NCBI GenBank assembly: GCA_963629305.1
Contig: CAVGIJ010000034.1
Coordinates: 1-9,304 of the forward strand
Length of the DNA: 9,304 bases
DNA from: UBA1227 sp963629305
GTDB taxonomy: Bacteria > Bacillota > Clostridia > Oscillospirales > Acutalibacteraceae
Direction: 5' to 3'
The notes under the pieces are model-generated. The model saw only the letters and a program-made list of their open reading frames with translations. It had not been told where the DNA came from and made no database searches. Positions 1 to 5,092 of this stretch are shown in pieces. The first letter of the stretch is position 1; each line of letters begins with the position of its first letter. A program made the position numbers and the translations under genes.

Positions 1-54
1 ATATGTGCTGTATTAGATATTCCTCGCGTAGATATTCCTCTTTATTTTTTTTGA
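1..54 (+). CDS. possible 3' end of an upstream gene (partial)
   Basis: Frame 1 is open from the first base to a TGA at 52-54 and would encode ICAVLDIPRVDIPLYFF. The pattern I-x-x-x-L-D-I-P with a hydrophobic end is loosely like the last helix of XRE-type repressors, but 17 residues are too few for an assignment. The stop codon lies inside the -35 box of the promoter at 51-56. The stretch could equally be non-coding upstream DNA. Confidence 0.25.
   Translation: MCAVLDIPRVDIPLYFF
14..40. repeat. 12-bp direct repeat upstream of the early promoter
   Basis: TAGATATTCCTC occurs exactly at 14-25 and again at 29-40, a period of 15 bp. The second copy ends ten bases before the TTGACA box. The position fits an operator or activator site. 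If the frame-1 reading is a real gene end, the repeat instead codes DIPRV/DIPLY, because 15 is a multiple of three. Confidence 0.5.
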
Positions 55-79
55 CACATACTTAAGAAATCTTAATTAT
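51..79 (+). promoter_or_regulatory. putative early-operon promoter
   Basis: A perfect -35 box TTGACA (51-56) is followed after 17 bp by AATTAT (74-79), which matches four of six positions of TATAAT. The SD of the first early gene begins at 86, so the predicted transcript would have a leader of only about 15 nt. The -10 box is imperfect, so the promoter is likely but not certain. Confidence 0.55.
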
Positions 80-99
80 TGGCAGAGGGAGGATTGACT

Positions 100-303
100 A
101 TGACCTTACAAGAAGTAAAAAACATGACTACAGATTTCATAACTCCGGCTATTGCCGGAAAAGTGCTTCAGTGTGAACCGCAGCTTATTCGAGTACAAGC
201 AAGGAGCAATCCTGAATTACTCGGTTTCCCGGTTATAGTAGTCGGTAGAAGTACAAAGATACCACGAAAAGCGTTTGTCCGATTCATGGAGGGTGACACA
301 TGA
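100..303 (+). CDS. small helix-turn-helix phage protein
   Basis: This 67-aa protein starts at ATG 100, which sits 7 nt behind a good SD (AGGGAGG, 86-92). An upstream in-frame TTG at 79 lies before the SD and was not used. The core (ITPAIAGKVLQCEPQLIRVQA, then a GFPVIVVG turn and TKIPRKAFVRFM) has the layout of the small excisionase/MerR-like winged HTH proteins common in Firmicutes phages: a helix that selects the site, a recognition helix rich in Q and R, then a beta wing ending in a basic K-I-P-R-K segment. It probably binds DNA near the head of the early operon; target and direction of control are unknown. Its stop overlaps the next start (ATGA at 300), so the two are translationally coupled. 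The HTH class is fairly safe; the role is inference. Confidence 0.75.
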   Translation: MTLQEVKNMTTDFITPAIAGKVLQCEPQLIRVQARSNPELLGFPVIVVGRSTKIPRKAFVRFMEGDT

Positions 304-818
304 AAAAGTACAAAACCGAAATCGGAATAATCCTTGCCGGCGTTTTAATCCTCGGTATGTGTATCGGGGCTTTGATAAGGCAGCCGGAAGTGGACAAGCT
401 TCGTGCAGAAGTAGCTGCACTAAATTTAGTTGAAGTTGTTATTGAAGAACAGGAAGTTGCGGAAAGCGTTGCAGAGATAACAACAGAGGAAACCACAACA
501 GATTGCGCAGTGGACTACCTCACATGGGACGAGTACACGGCAACCGGATACTGTGCTTGTTCCACATGTTGTGGCAAGTGGTCAGAAACACAAGGCGAGG
601 TAATTAAAGGCGCTCACGGTATTCCACTTGAAGAGGGAAAGACAGTTGCTTGCAACTACTTTCCCGCCGGAACCAAGATTGAAATTCAGGGGTACGGCAT
701 ATACACAGTGGCAGACACCGGGGCAATGAAAGGCAAAGTGATTGATTTTTACTTTGAAAATCACGAAGATGCCGAAAAATTCGGCAGACAAACGGTTTAC
801 ATAAGGGAGGTTAAATGA
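300..818 (+). CDS. membrane-anchored 3D-domain (RpfB/MltA-like fold) protein
   Basis: This 172-aa protein has a short basic N-terminus and one hydrophobic segment (about residues 8-26). There is no good signal-peptidase site, so it is probably an N-anchored membrane protein. An acidic linker rich in E and T (about 44-68) follows, then a C-terminal double-psi beta-barrel of the 3D family (about 76-172). The three aspartates that name the family are visible: D139 in VADTG, D149 in VIDFYF and D157 in EDAEKFG. An ATGYCACSTCCG segment (C85, C87, C90, C91) opens the domain. 3D domains are known from Rpf/MltA-type wall-active proteins, so a role on peptidoglycan outside the membrane is likely. Its place among early DNA genes rather than with holin and endolysin is odd. 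Substrate and activity cannot be read from the sequence. Confidence 0.85.
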   Translation: MKKYKTEIGIILAGVLILGMCIGALIRQPEVDKLRAEVAALNLVEVVIEEQEVAESVAEITTEETTTDCAVDYLTWDEYTATGYCACSTCCGKWSETQGEVIKGAHGIPLEEGKTVACNYFPAGTKIEIQGYGIYTVADTGAMKGKVIDFYFENHEDAEKFGRQTVYIREVK

Positions 819-1138
819 TGTTTATTTGTTGCGATTGTGGGTTGACGTTTTCCGAGCCGGGCAGAGCGTTTGACCGTGTAGGCGAACGGTACAGTGACGG
901 TTACTATGTTTCGACTTGCCCGCATTGCGGGGCAACCGAAATCGAAGAAGCAGAGGAGTGTATCTGCTGTGATGATTACAAATTGCCCTCTGAACTCACA
1001 AACGGGCTTTGTGATGATTGCAAGGGAAAGATAATGTCTGATATATACGAGAGTGCTATGGAGGCACACAGCGACAATGAGAGAGTGCAGACGTGGATTG
1101 CGGAAGAACTTTTCAGCGGTTGGGGGATAGATGAATGA
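815..1138 (+). CDS. double zinc-ribbon protein of unknown role
   Basis: This protein has 107 aa from the first ATG (815), or 106 from the adjacent second ATG (818). The SD GGGAGG (805-810) is 4 nt from the first and 7 nt from the second, so 818 may be the used start. Four CxxC knuckles are clear: C5/C8, C35/C38, C49/C52 and C66/C69. They read as two consecutive zinc ribbons, the first with a long insert between its knuckles and the second compact. The C-terminal third (about 73-107) is predicted helical and acidic, ending FSGWGIDE. Zinc ribbons of this type often bind nucleic acid or proteins, but nothing here shows which. It is coupled to both neighbours by ATGA overlaps in the early operon. 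Confidence 0.75.
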   Translation: MMFICCDCGLTFSEPGRAFDRVGERYSDGYYVSTCPHCGATEIEEAEECICCDDYKLPSELTNGLCDDCKGKIMSDIYESAMEAHSDNERVQTWIAEELFSGWGIDE

Positions 1139-1368
1139 GACAAAATCAAATGGTACTCAAGCATTTACTTGAGGGTAAAAGCATAACTCAACTTGAAGCA
1201 ATGAACGAGTACGGAATAATGAGACTCGGAGCAAGGATATTTGAATTAATACAGGACGGATATCCAATTAAAAAACAAATGGTCACAGTAAGGAACAGAA
1301 GAGGCGAGCCATGTATGGTAGCCAAGTATTATATGGAGGATAAAAATGAATCTACAGAAGTTAATTGA
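1135..1368 (+). CDS. HTH_39-type helix-turn-helix protein
   Basis: This 77-aa protein resembles the phage helix-turn-helix family HTH_39: N-terminal QNQMVLKHLLEGKSIT, then EAMNEYGIMRLGARIFEL (about 21-38), in which the second helix with R30, R34 and E37 would be the recognition helix. A short beta wing follows (YPIKKQMVTV, then EPCMVAKYYM). Such proteins are usual in phage early operons near recombination and replication genes and probably bind DNA. The start overlaps the previous stop (ATGA at 1135), and only a G-rich stretch (1122-1126) serves as SD, so translation probably depends on coupling. Its 3' end overlaps the ERF gene by 23 bp and contains the ERF SD (GGAGG 1335-1339). Confidence 0.75.
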   Translation: MRQNQMVLKHLLEGKSITQLEAMNEYGIMRLGARIFELIQDGYPIKKQMVTVRNRRGEPCMVAKYYMEDKNESTEVN

Positions 1369-1951
1369 GATACAAACAAAACTGAAAGCACCGAAAAACT
1401 TATACAACAAATTCGGAAATTACAACTACAGAAACGCAGAGGGTATTTTAGAGGCTGTAAAGCCTTACCTTGCAAAGTTGAGATGTGCTTTAACACTGAC
1501 AGACTCAATTATTGAGCGAAACGGAAAGAACTACGTTGAAGCAACAGCCACACTTTGGGACGAAGATGGAACAGAAATCATGAGTGTAACGGCTTGTGCA
1601 AGAGAAGCTGAAAGTAAAAAGGGCATGGATGACAGTCAGATCACCGGAGCAACGTCTTCATATGCTCGAAAATATGCTCTCAACGGGTTATTTGACCTTG
1701 ACGACACAAAGGATGCAGACACAAATGAATACCACGAGCAGAAAGAACCGGCTGCACCGGTTGAATTTAAACCGGCAGGCAGACCTGAAAAGCCGGAAAT
1801 GAAGAAGACCAACAGAGAGTTGGCAATTGAAGCCTACAAGAAGACCGGAAAGCCGGTTACAGAACTCGCTAAAGAGTACAAAGTAACGAAAGAAACCACG
1901 GACGAAGAGTGGGGCTTTATCTTAAATGAGATTAAGGGGGTACAGGCATGA
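1346..1951 (+). CDS. erf: ERF-family single-strand annealing protein
   Basis: This 201-aa recombinase is of the ERF superfamily (typified by P22 Erf). It binds ssDNA ends and anneals complementary strands during phage recombination. The family signature is clear: YNYRNAEGILEAVKP (26-40), a beta-rich middle with EATATLWDEDG, then AREAESKKGMDDSQITGA and SSYARKYALNGLFDLDDTKDAD (about 84-125). A proline- and charge-rich linker (about 130-152) leads to a small C-terminal helical domain (about 153-201, with VTELAKEYKVT), likely for partner or DNA contact. The ATG is 6 nt behind GGAGG. SSB (2462) and a DUF1064-type nuclease (4100) in the same operon complete a plausible recombination set, though no 5'-3' exonuclease is seen in the window. 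Length is normal for the family. Confidence 0.95.
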   Translation: MNLQKLIEIQTKLKAPKNLYNKFGNYNYRNAEGILEAVKPYLAKLRCALTLTDSIIERNGKNYVEATATLWDEDGTEIMSVTACAREAESKKGMDDSQITGATSSYARKYALNGLFDLDDTKDADTNEYHEQKEPAAPVEFKPAGRPEKPEMKKTNRELAIEAYKKTGKPVTELAKEYKVTKETTDEEWGFILNEIKGVQA

Positions 1952-2283
1952 GCGAGGAATTAATTAAGTTTGAAGAACTAACCAGTCAGATAGAAGTACT
2001 TGAGGACACACTCAAGGAAATGAAAGCAATTGAAAAGAAGAGCAAGGAACTTAAAGAGCAGCTCTTTGAAGCAATGTACGAAGCGGGAATCAAGAAGTGG
2101 GAATCTCCGCAGGGAGTTAAAGTAAACTTGGTTGAACCACAGGCTGGAGAATACAAAGAGGTTGTTTCATTCGATGAGAAGACGTTTAAGAAGGACAACC
2201 CGGATACATATGACTTGTATCTTGTCAGAGAGCAAAAGCTCTGCAACAGCCGTAAGGGCTATGTAAAGATATGCTTGAGTTAA
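1948..2283 (+). CDS. coiled-coil phage protein of unknown function
   Basis: This 111-aa protein is coupled to erf by an ATGA overlap (1948), with a strong SD (AAGGGGG 1934-1940, 7 nt away). Residues about 1-47 form a charged helix with heptad-like leucines and isoleucines, probably a coiled coil. The rest is a compact beta-rich part with GVKVNLVEPQAG and a conserved-looking end (FDEKTFKKDNPDTYDLYLV then CNSRKGYVKI). I recognise this layout from Firmicutes phage operons, where it sits between the annealing protein and SSB, but no function is known to me. Its place suggests a recombination accessory role, perhaps similar in job to Gp157 or Gam-like proteins; that is inference only. Confidence 0.75.
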   Translation: MSEELIKFEELTSQIEVLEDTLKEMKAIEKKSKELKEQLFEAMYEAGIKKWESPQGVKVNLVEPQAGEYKEVVSFDEKTFKKDNPDTYDLYLVREQKLCNSRKGYVKICLS

Positions 2284-2459
2284 GAGGAAGAATTGACTTC
2301 TGCCTCCGGTCAATAACAGACCAACACTTGGGCGTACATCACAACCGGAGTTATGAATTACTCCTAAAGAGATATGCGCAATCAGAGGCGATGAAACATT
2401 ACGATTGGACAACAGAAGACTTTATACGAATATTCGGAAAAAATTATGTGGAGGATTAA
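2271..2459 (+). CDS. small phage protein, 62 aa, unknown function
   Basis: The protein starts at ATG 2271, inside the end of the preceding gene, and overlaps it by 13 bp. No strong SD lies before the start, so it is probably translated by re-initiation from the upstream gene. It is basic and mostly helical, with HLGVHHNRSYELLLKRYAQS and YDWTTEDFIRIFGKNY, a composition typical of real small phage proteins. The last codons carry the SD for ssb (GGAGG 2450-2454), which ties the two together. The region has no better reading in other frames. The function is unknown. Confidence 0.6.
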   Translation: MLELRGRIDFCLRSITDQHLGVHHNRSYELLLKRYAQSEAMKHYDWTTEDFIRIFGKNYVED

Positions 2460-2461
2460 AA

Positions 2462-2827
2462 ATGGCACTTAACAATGTAACACTTATGGGACGGATTACA
2501 GCTGCACCGGAACTTAAAACAACAAACAAGGGTACATCTGTCACGTCATTCACGATAGCAGTAGACAGAGCTTTTTCTGACGATACGGACTTTATAAACA
2601 TTGTTGCATGGAGACAGACAGCGGAGTTTATTACGAAGTATTTCAGCAAGGGAAATCTGATCGCAATTCAGGGATCTATTCAGACTCGAAGTTATGAGGA
2701 CAAGAGCGGAGCAAAGAGAACAGCTGTTGAAGTTATAGCCGATAGAGTAAGTTTCTGTGGAGAGAAAAACAACGCTGACATGAAAGAAGTTATACCGGAC
2801 GTAAGCGAGGATGACTTACCGTTTTGA
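2462..2827 (+). CDS. ssb: single-stranded DNA-binding protein
   Basis: This 121-aa OB-fold SSB starts at ATG 2462, 7 nt behind GGAGG (2450-2454); an upstream in-frame ATG at 2405 lacks an SD. Family marks are NVTLMGRITAAPELKTT (5-21), FTIAVDRAF (30-38), a DFINIVAWRQTAEFITKYF core (43-61), and KGNLIAIQGSIQTRSYED (63-80). The C-terminus ends SEDDLPF, the acidic tip through which SSB recruits partner proteins in replication and repair. The linker before the tip is short, as usual for phage SSBs. It coats ssDNA during phage replication and works with the ERF annealing protein upstream. Its stop overlaps the next start by one base (TGATG at 2825-2829). Confidence 0.95.
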   Translation: MALNNVTLMGRITAAPELKTTNKGTSVTSFTIAVDRAFSDDTDFINIVAWRQTAEFITKYFSKGNLIAIQGSIQTRSYEDKSGAKRTAVEVIADRVSFCGEKNNADMKEVIPDVSEDDLPF

Positions 2828-2970
2828 TGAGGCAAAGATACTTCATATGCCCGGTATGTAAAGAGAAAATGATGTGCCCTAAAAAGAACAAGAAGACTCC
2901 TAAAGGGCACATCAAAACCATGTGGTGTTGGAAGTGTAAAAAATACAGAAACTTTATTCAGATAGGATAG
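2827..2970 (+). CDS. 47-aa zinc-ribbon protein
   Basis: A small gene is squeezed between ssb and the replisome organiser. ATG 2827 shares one base with the ssb stop (TGATG), and TAG is at 2968. The product begins MRQRYFICPVCKEKMMCPKK and has knuckles C8/C11 and C34/C37, with an extra C17 and a very basic stretch between them (about 18-30). This is a single zinc ribbon with nucleic-acid-binding character. Filling the gap exactly, plus the paired CxxC motifs, argues that it is real although it is short. Translation probably depends on coupling to ssb, since no separate SD is seen. The role is unknown; a DNA-binding helper of replication is a guess. Confidence 0.75.
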   Translation: MRQRYFICPVCKEKMMCPKKNKKTPKGHIKTMWCWKCKKYRNFIQIG

Positions 2971-2976
2971 AACACG

Positions 2977-3819
2977 ATGAAAGACGAAAAGAAATATTAC
3001 TGGATTAAACTCAAAACAGACTTTTTTGGACTGGATGAAATTGACTTTCTTTTATCTCAAAAGAACGGCAGTGATTATGTCGTTTTATATCAAATGCTCT
3101 GTGTGATGACAGCAAATAACGGAGGCGAATTATGCAGCCGGATCGGAGATATTCTTATCCCTTACGATGTTGATAAAATCGTCAGAGAAGCAAAGCATTT
3201 CAGCAGAGAAACGGTGTTAGTAGCACTTGAGTTATTCAAAAATTTAGGACTCATTTATGTACAAGAAAATGAGGTTTTACGAATATCGGCAGTAGAAGGA
3301 ATGGTAGGTTCTAGTTCTGCAAGTGATGAAGCAATCAGAAAGAAAAAATACCGCGAAAAGCTGAAAGAACAGGAGAAAAAATTGTTACCGGACAATATAG
3401 GGGACAATGGCGGGACAAAATGTCCCACGAAAAATGGGACAAAATGTCCCACAGAGATTAGAGATAAGAGATTAGAGTATAAGAGATTAGATATAGAGAT
3501 AGATATAGAGAAAGAGTTAGAGAAAGAGAAAGAAACAAAACACAAATACGGAGAATATAAAAATGTGTTGCTCTCTGATTCTGACATGGAAAAACTCAAA
3601 GAGGAATTTCCGAATGATTATTTAGACCGAATCGAAAAGGTCAGCAGTTATGCTAGTGCCGGTAAGACGTACAAGAATTATCTAGCAACAATCCGGAATT
3701 GGGCGAGGAATGAAAAGAAAAACGTAAAACAACCGGTAAAGCAGTCATACGACACTGACAAAGTTAAAGAACGGGCAAGGCAACCGATTGTGTACAAGCC
3801 GAGGGAGGACAGCACATGA
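2977..3819 (+). CDS. phage replisome organiser (replication initiator)
   Basis: This 280-aa protein has an N-terminal winged-helix domain of the Phage_rep_org_N type (about 1-110, beginning KKYYWIKLKTDFFGLDEIDFL), a charged low-complexity linker (about 118-190), and a C-terminal DnaD-tail-like region (about 191-246, with LSDSDMEKLKEEFPNDYLDRIEKV and KTYKNYLATIRNWARN). Proteins of this kind bind the phage origin and load the host helicase. The linker holds the repeated peptide GTKCPT followed by runs of E, K, I and D, and the DNA coding for it carries the repeats described as the putative origin. The start ATG 2977 has a modest SD (AGGA 2964-2967). The end overlaps the next gene (ATGA 3816). 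No separate helicase loader is seen in the window. The start is reasonable but not certain. Confidence 0.88.
   Translation: MKDEKKYYWIKLKTDFFGLDEIDFLLSQKNGSDYVVLYQMLCVMTANNGGELCSRIGDILIPYDVDKIVREAKHFSRETVLVALELFKNLGLIYVQENEVLRISAVEGMVGSSSASDEAIRKKKYREKLKEQEKKLLPDNIGDNGGTKCPTKNGTKCPTEIRDKRLEYKRLDIEIDIEKELEKEKETKHKYGEYKNVLLSDSDMEKLKEEFPNDYLDRIEKVSSYASAGKTYKNYLATIRNWARNEKKNVKQPVKQSYDTDKVKERARQPIVYKPREDST
3412..3452. repeat. two copies of a 17-bp palindromic repeat
   Basis: GGGACAAAATGTCCCAC occurs exactly at 3412-3428 and 3436-3452, a 24-bp period, with CGAAAAAT partly filling the gap. Each copy holds the perfect inverted repeat GGGACA-AAA-TGTCCC; in the second copy the arms extend to seven bases (TGGGACA/TGTCCCA, 3435-3451). 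Such twofold symmetric sites fit binding of a dimeric protein, most simply the organiser encoded here. Confidence 0.85.
3453..3491. repeat. purine-rich tandem repeat AGAGATTAGA x3
   Basis: AGAGATTAGA is found at 3453-3462, 3467-3476 and 3482-3491 (periods 14 and 15 bp). It is followed by degenerate TATAGAGATAGATATAGAG and GAGAAAGAG units to about 3531. The top strand has almost no C. It may be the DNA-unwinding part of the origin. Confidence 0.75.
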
Positions 3820-4103
3820 GTCAGATATATCGACTTAAAAAATGTGGCTCATGCAAATACAGACAGGGAGACAAATCCCCTTTGTGTAATTATATCTTGT
3901 ACACAAGACAAAGCAGGGGTTGCAGTGTTGAAGACTGTGACAAATTCGAAGAGGGGTTGCCCTCGTTTACGCCTGACAAAGGCTGTGCTATATGCAAGCA
4001 CTACGAATTATCAGCTGACTTGTTCACCGGGTGGTGCAACAAGCATAGCAAGGAAACATGGGACTACAAGCCTGCATGTGAATACTTCAAGGAGGCAACA
4101 TGA
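3816..4103 (+). CDS. cysteine-rich protein with a duplicated metal-binding-like module
   Basis: This 95-aa protein starts at ATG 3816, overlapping the organiser stop (ATGA), 7 nt behind GGGAGG (3803-3808). It contains two similar halves. The first has C10-x2-C13, C24, C36 and C41-DKF; the second has C57-x2-C60, C74 (with H77) and C88-EYF. Each half is a CxxC knuckle, a middle cysteine, and a closing C-acidic-x-F, so it looks like a tandem duplication of a zinc-binding unit of about 35-40 residues. I know similar cysteine-rich proteins only as uncharacterised phage proteins. A cytoplasmic zinc protein is more likely than a disulfide protein, as there is no signal peptide. The +1 frame is also open here but looks like a shadow. 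Confidence 0.8.
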   Translation: MSQIYRLKKCGSCKYRQGDKSPLCNYILYTRQSRGCSVEDCDKFEEGLPSFTPDKGCAICKHYELSADLFTGWCNKHSKETWDYKPACEYFKEAT

Positions 4104-4423
4104 AATATCATAACAAGAAAATCGTAACGATGGACGGCAAGTTTGACAGCAAGAGAGAATACGAACGGTGGTGCGAGTTGAAATTACTCAAACGTGCCGG
4201 AGAGATATCAGATCTTCGCCGCCAAGTGAAGTTCAGACTTATTCCTGCACAGAAGATTGACGGTAAAGTCGTAGAACGTGAATGCGCATACATAGCAGAC
4301 TTTGTTTACGTAAGAGGCGGGAAAACGGTGGTTGAAGATGCCAAAGGTTTTAAGACCAAAGATTATATCATCAAGCGGAAAATGATGCTTGAGAGATACG
4401 GAATTCAGATTAAGGAGGTTTGA
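4100..4423 (+). CDS. DUF1064-type PD-(D/E)XK nuclease-like protein
   Basis: This 107-aa protein has the DUF1064 pattern: FDSKREYERWCELKLLKRAGEI near the N-terminus (15-36), a beta strand VKFRLIPA (43-50), CAYIADFVYV (62-71), then VVEDAKGFKTKDY (77-89). The likely catalytic set of the PD-(D/E)XK fold is E20 (or E22), D67, E79 and K82, all present. The family is thought to be a small phage nuclease related to Holliday-junction resolvases and VRR-type nucleases; a resolvase or branched-DNA nuclease acting with ERF and SSB is the best guess. The start overlaps the previous stop (ATGA 4100) with AAGGAGG only 4 nt away. Fold assignment is firm; the exact substrate is inference. Confidence 0.88.
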   Translation: MKYHNKKIVTMDGKFDSKREYERWCELKLLKRAGEISDLRRQVKFRLIPAQKIDGKVVERECAYIADFVYVRGGKTVVEDAKGFKTKDYIIKRKMMLERYGIQIKEV

Positions 4424-4424
4424 C

Positions 4425-4514
4425 ATGGAAATGTTCATGATAGGCTTCTTTATTGGAGGTCTTTTTGGAATAGGATTAGCCTCGATCATGGCTATGGGGA
4501 GGGATGAGCAGTGA
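4425..4514 (+). CDS. 29-aa membrane protein, DUF3789-like
   Basis: The start is ATG 4425, 6 nt behind a near-perfect SD (AAGGAGG 4412-4418). The product reads MEMFMIGFFIGGLFGIGLAS, then IMAMGRDEQ. Almost the whole chain is one glycine-rich transmembrane helix with a short hydrophilic tail. It resembles DUF3789, a group of about 30-residue phage membrane peptides with the same G-rich helix. The stop overlaps the following GTG start (GTGA at 4511), and its last codons carry the SD for that gene. The role is unknown. Confidence 0.7.
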   Translation: MEMFMIGFFIGGLFGIGLASIMAMGRDEQ

Positions 4515-4657
4515 CAAAAGGAGACATGATTAAGTGCGTAACTAAAGACGATGCGGTTAAAGCAATGAGGGGACTTGCGGAATTAGGAATACGCACAGAC
4601 TTTGTGTATAAAGGAGACGAGATATGGCTTGAAGTTACGGAGGAGGAAAATAAATAG
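4511..4657 (+). CDS. small phage protein, 48 aa, unknown function
   Basis: The start is GTG 4511, 7 nt behind GGGGAGGG (4496-4503); the in-frame ATG at 4526 has an SD-like sequence only 3 nt away and is less likely. The product MTKGDMIKCVTKDDAVKAMR then GLAELGIRTDFVYKGDEIWLEVTEEENK looks like a compact alpha-beta unit: a helix (12-26) and a beta hairpin (28-43), with an acidic end. It overlaps the preceding gene by 4 bp, and an SD for the next gene follows directly. I do not recognise a family. Strong SD, coupling and sensible composition support it as real. Confidence 0.7.
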   Translation: MTKGDMIKCVTKDDAVKAMRGLAELGIRTDFVYKGDEIWLEVTEEENK

Positions 4658-4671
4658 GAGGGAGCGGGCAA

Positions 4672-5088
4672 TTGAAAATAACAAGACAAGATCTCGAATC
4701 GATTTATTATCTTCGGAAAGATCAGAAGAGATTGGAAAGTTTTATAGAAGTTGAAAAAGCCAAAGCAGAAAAATGTACAGCCAGTATGTCAATAACTCCG
4801 GGAGGAAGTTCAGGAAATAAACTATCTGTGGAAGACAAATATATTACCGCAACCGAAAAGTACATAAATGAATTGATTGATATTAAAAATCAAATAGCTG
4901 AAAAAGTTATAATGATTGAAAGATTTATTAATCATATACCGGAACCGTTTTATAGGTTGCTGCTTCACTACAGATGTGTTGAATGTCTGCCCTTTAAAGT
5001 TATTGCGGATAAGATCGGCGGGAAAAACACGGCTGATTCTGTGCGAAAAGCATATATAAGATATCTTGAAAAATTTTTTCAAAAATGA
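4672..5088 (+). CDS. ArpU/DUF1492-family late transcription regulator (sigma region 4-like)
   Basis: This 138-aa protein starts at TTG 4672, 9 nt behind GGAGGG (4657-4662). The N-terminal part (about 1-90) is a long charged helical region with a glycine-serine break (TPGGSSGNK, 43-51), as in DUF1492 proteins. The C-terminal part (about 91-138: EPFYRLLLHYRCVECLPFKV, then IADKIGGKNTADSVRKAYIRYLEKFF) is a sigma-70 region-4-like HTH. Proteins of this group close the early operon in many Firmicutes phages and are thought to switch on late genes, as proposed for ArpU. The paired TTGTCCG boxes and promoter lie 5-41 bp after its stop, the expected place for its target. The weak TTG start may keep its level low until late. 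Family assignment is good; the target is inference. Confidence 0.82.
   Translation: MKITRQDLESIYYLRKDQKRLESFIEVEKAKAEKCTASMSITPGGSSGNKLSVEDKYITATEKYINELIDIKNQIAEKVIMIERFINHIPEPFYRLLLHYRCVECLPFKVIADKIGGKNTADSVRKAYIRYLEKFFQK
5066..5082. repeat. AT-rich inverted repeat at the end of the ArpU-like gene
   Basis: TTGAAAAA (5066-5073), one T, then TTTTTCAA (5075-5082) form a perfect 8-bp inverted repeat ending six bases before the gene's stop. The first TTGTCCG box starts 10 bp downstream. It could be a regulator site or bent DNA. As a terminator it is weak, having no GC base of the stem. Confidence 0.5.
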
Positions 5089-5092
5089 AAAG

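Larger units (their letters stand above)
3390..3535. other. putative phage replication origin inside the organiser gene
   Basis: Four GGACAA elements in the same orientation (3390, 3402, 3413, 3437), two of them parts of palindromes, run directly into about 80 bp of almost pure A/G/T repeats (3453-3535) with very few C residues. Binding-site repeats next to an easily melted asymmetric AT-rich stretch, inside the initiator gene itself, is the classic layout of lambda O / Firmicutes phage origins. The assignment is inferred from layout. The repeats also code for the low-complexity linker of the protein, which is the competing explanation. Confidence 0.55.

Noticed and set aside
3453..3535. CRISPR-like array
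   Set aside because: The repeats are 10 bp at 14-15 bp periods with no unique spacers; they are low-complexity origin or linker DNA.
3255..3599. 114-codon minus-strand frame rich in S and F
   Set aside because: It is the complement of the purine-rich low-complexity linker of the organiser, which by composition lacks stops on the other strand.
3844..4113. Open +1 frame of 89 codons inside the cysteine-rich gene
   Set aside because: It lies wholly over a well-supported gene with strong SD and ordered cysteines, has no good SD of its own, and its product has no sensible domain pattern.
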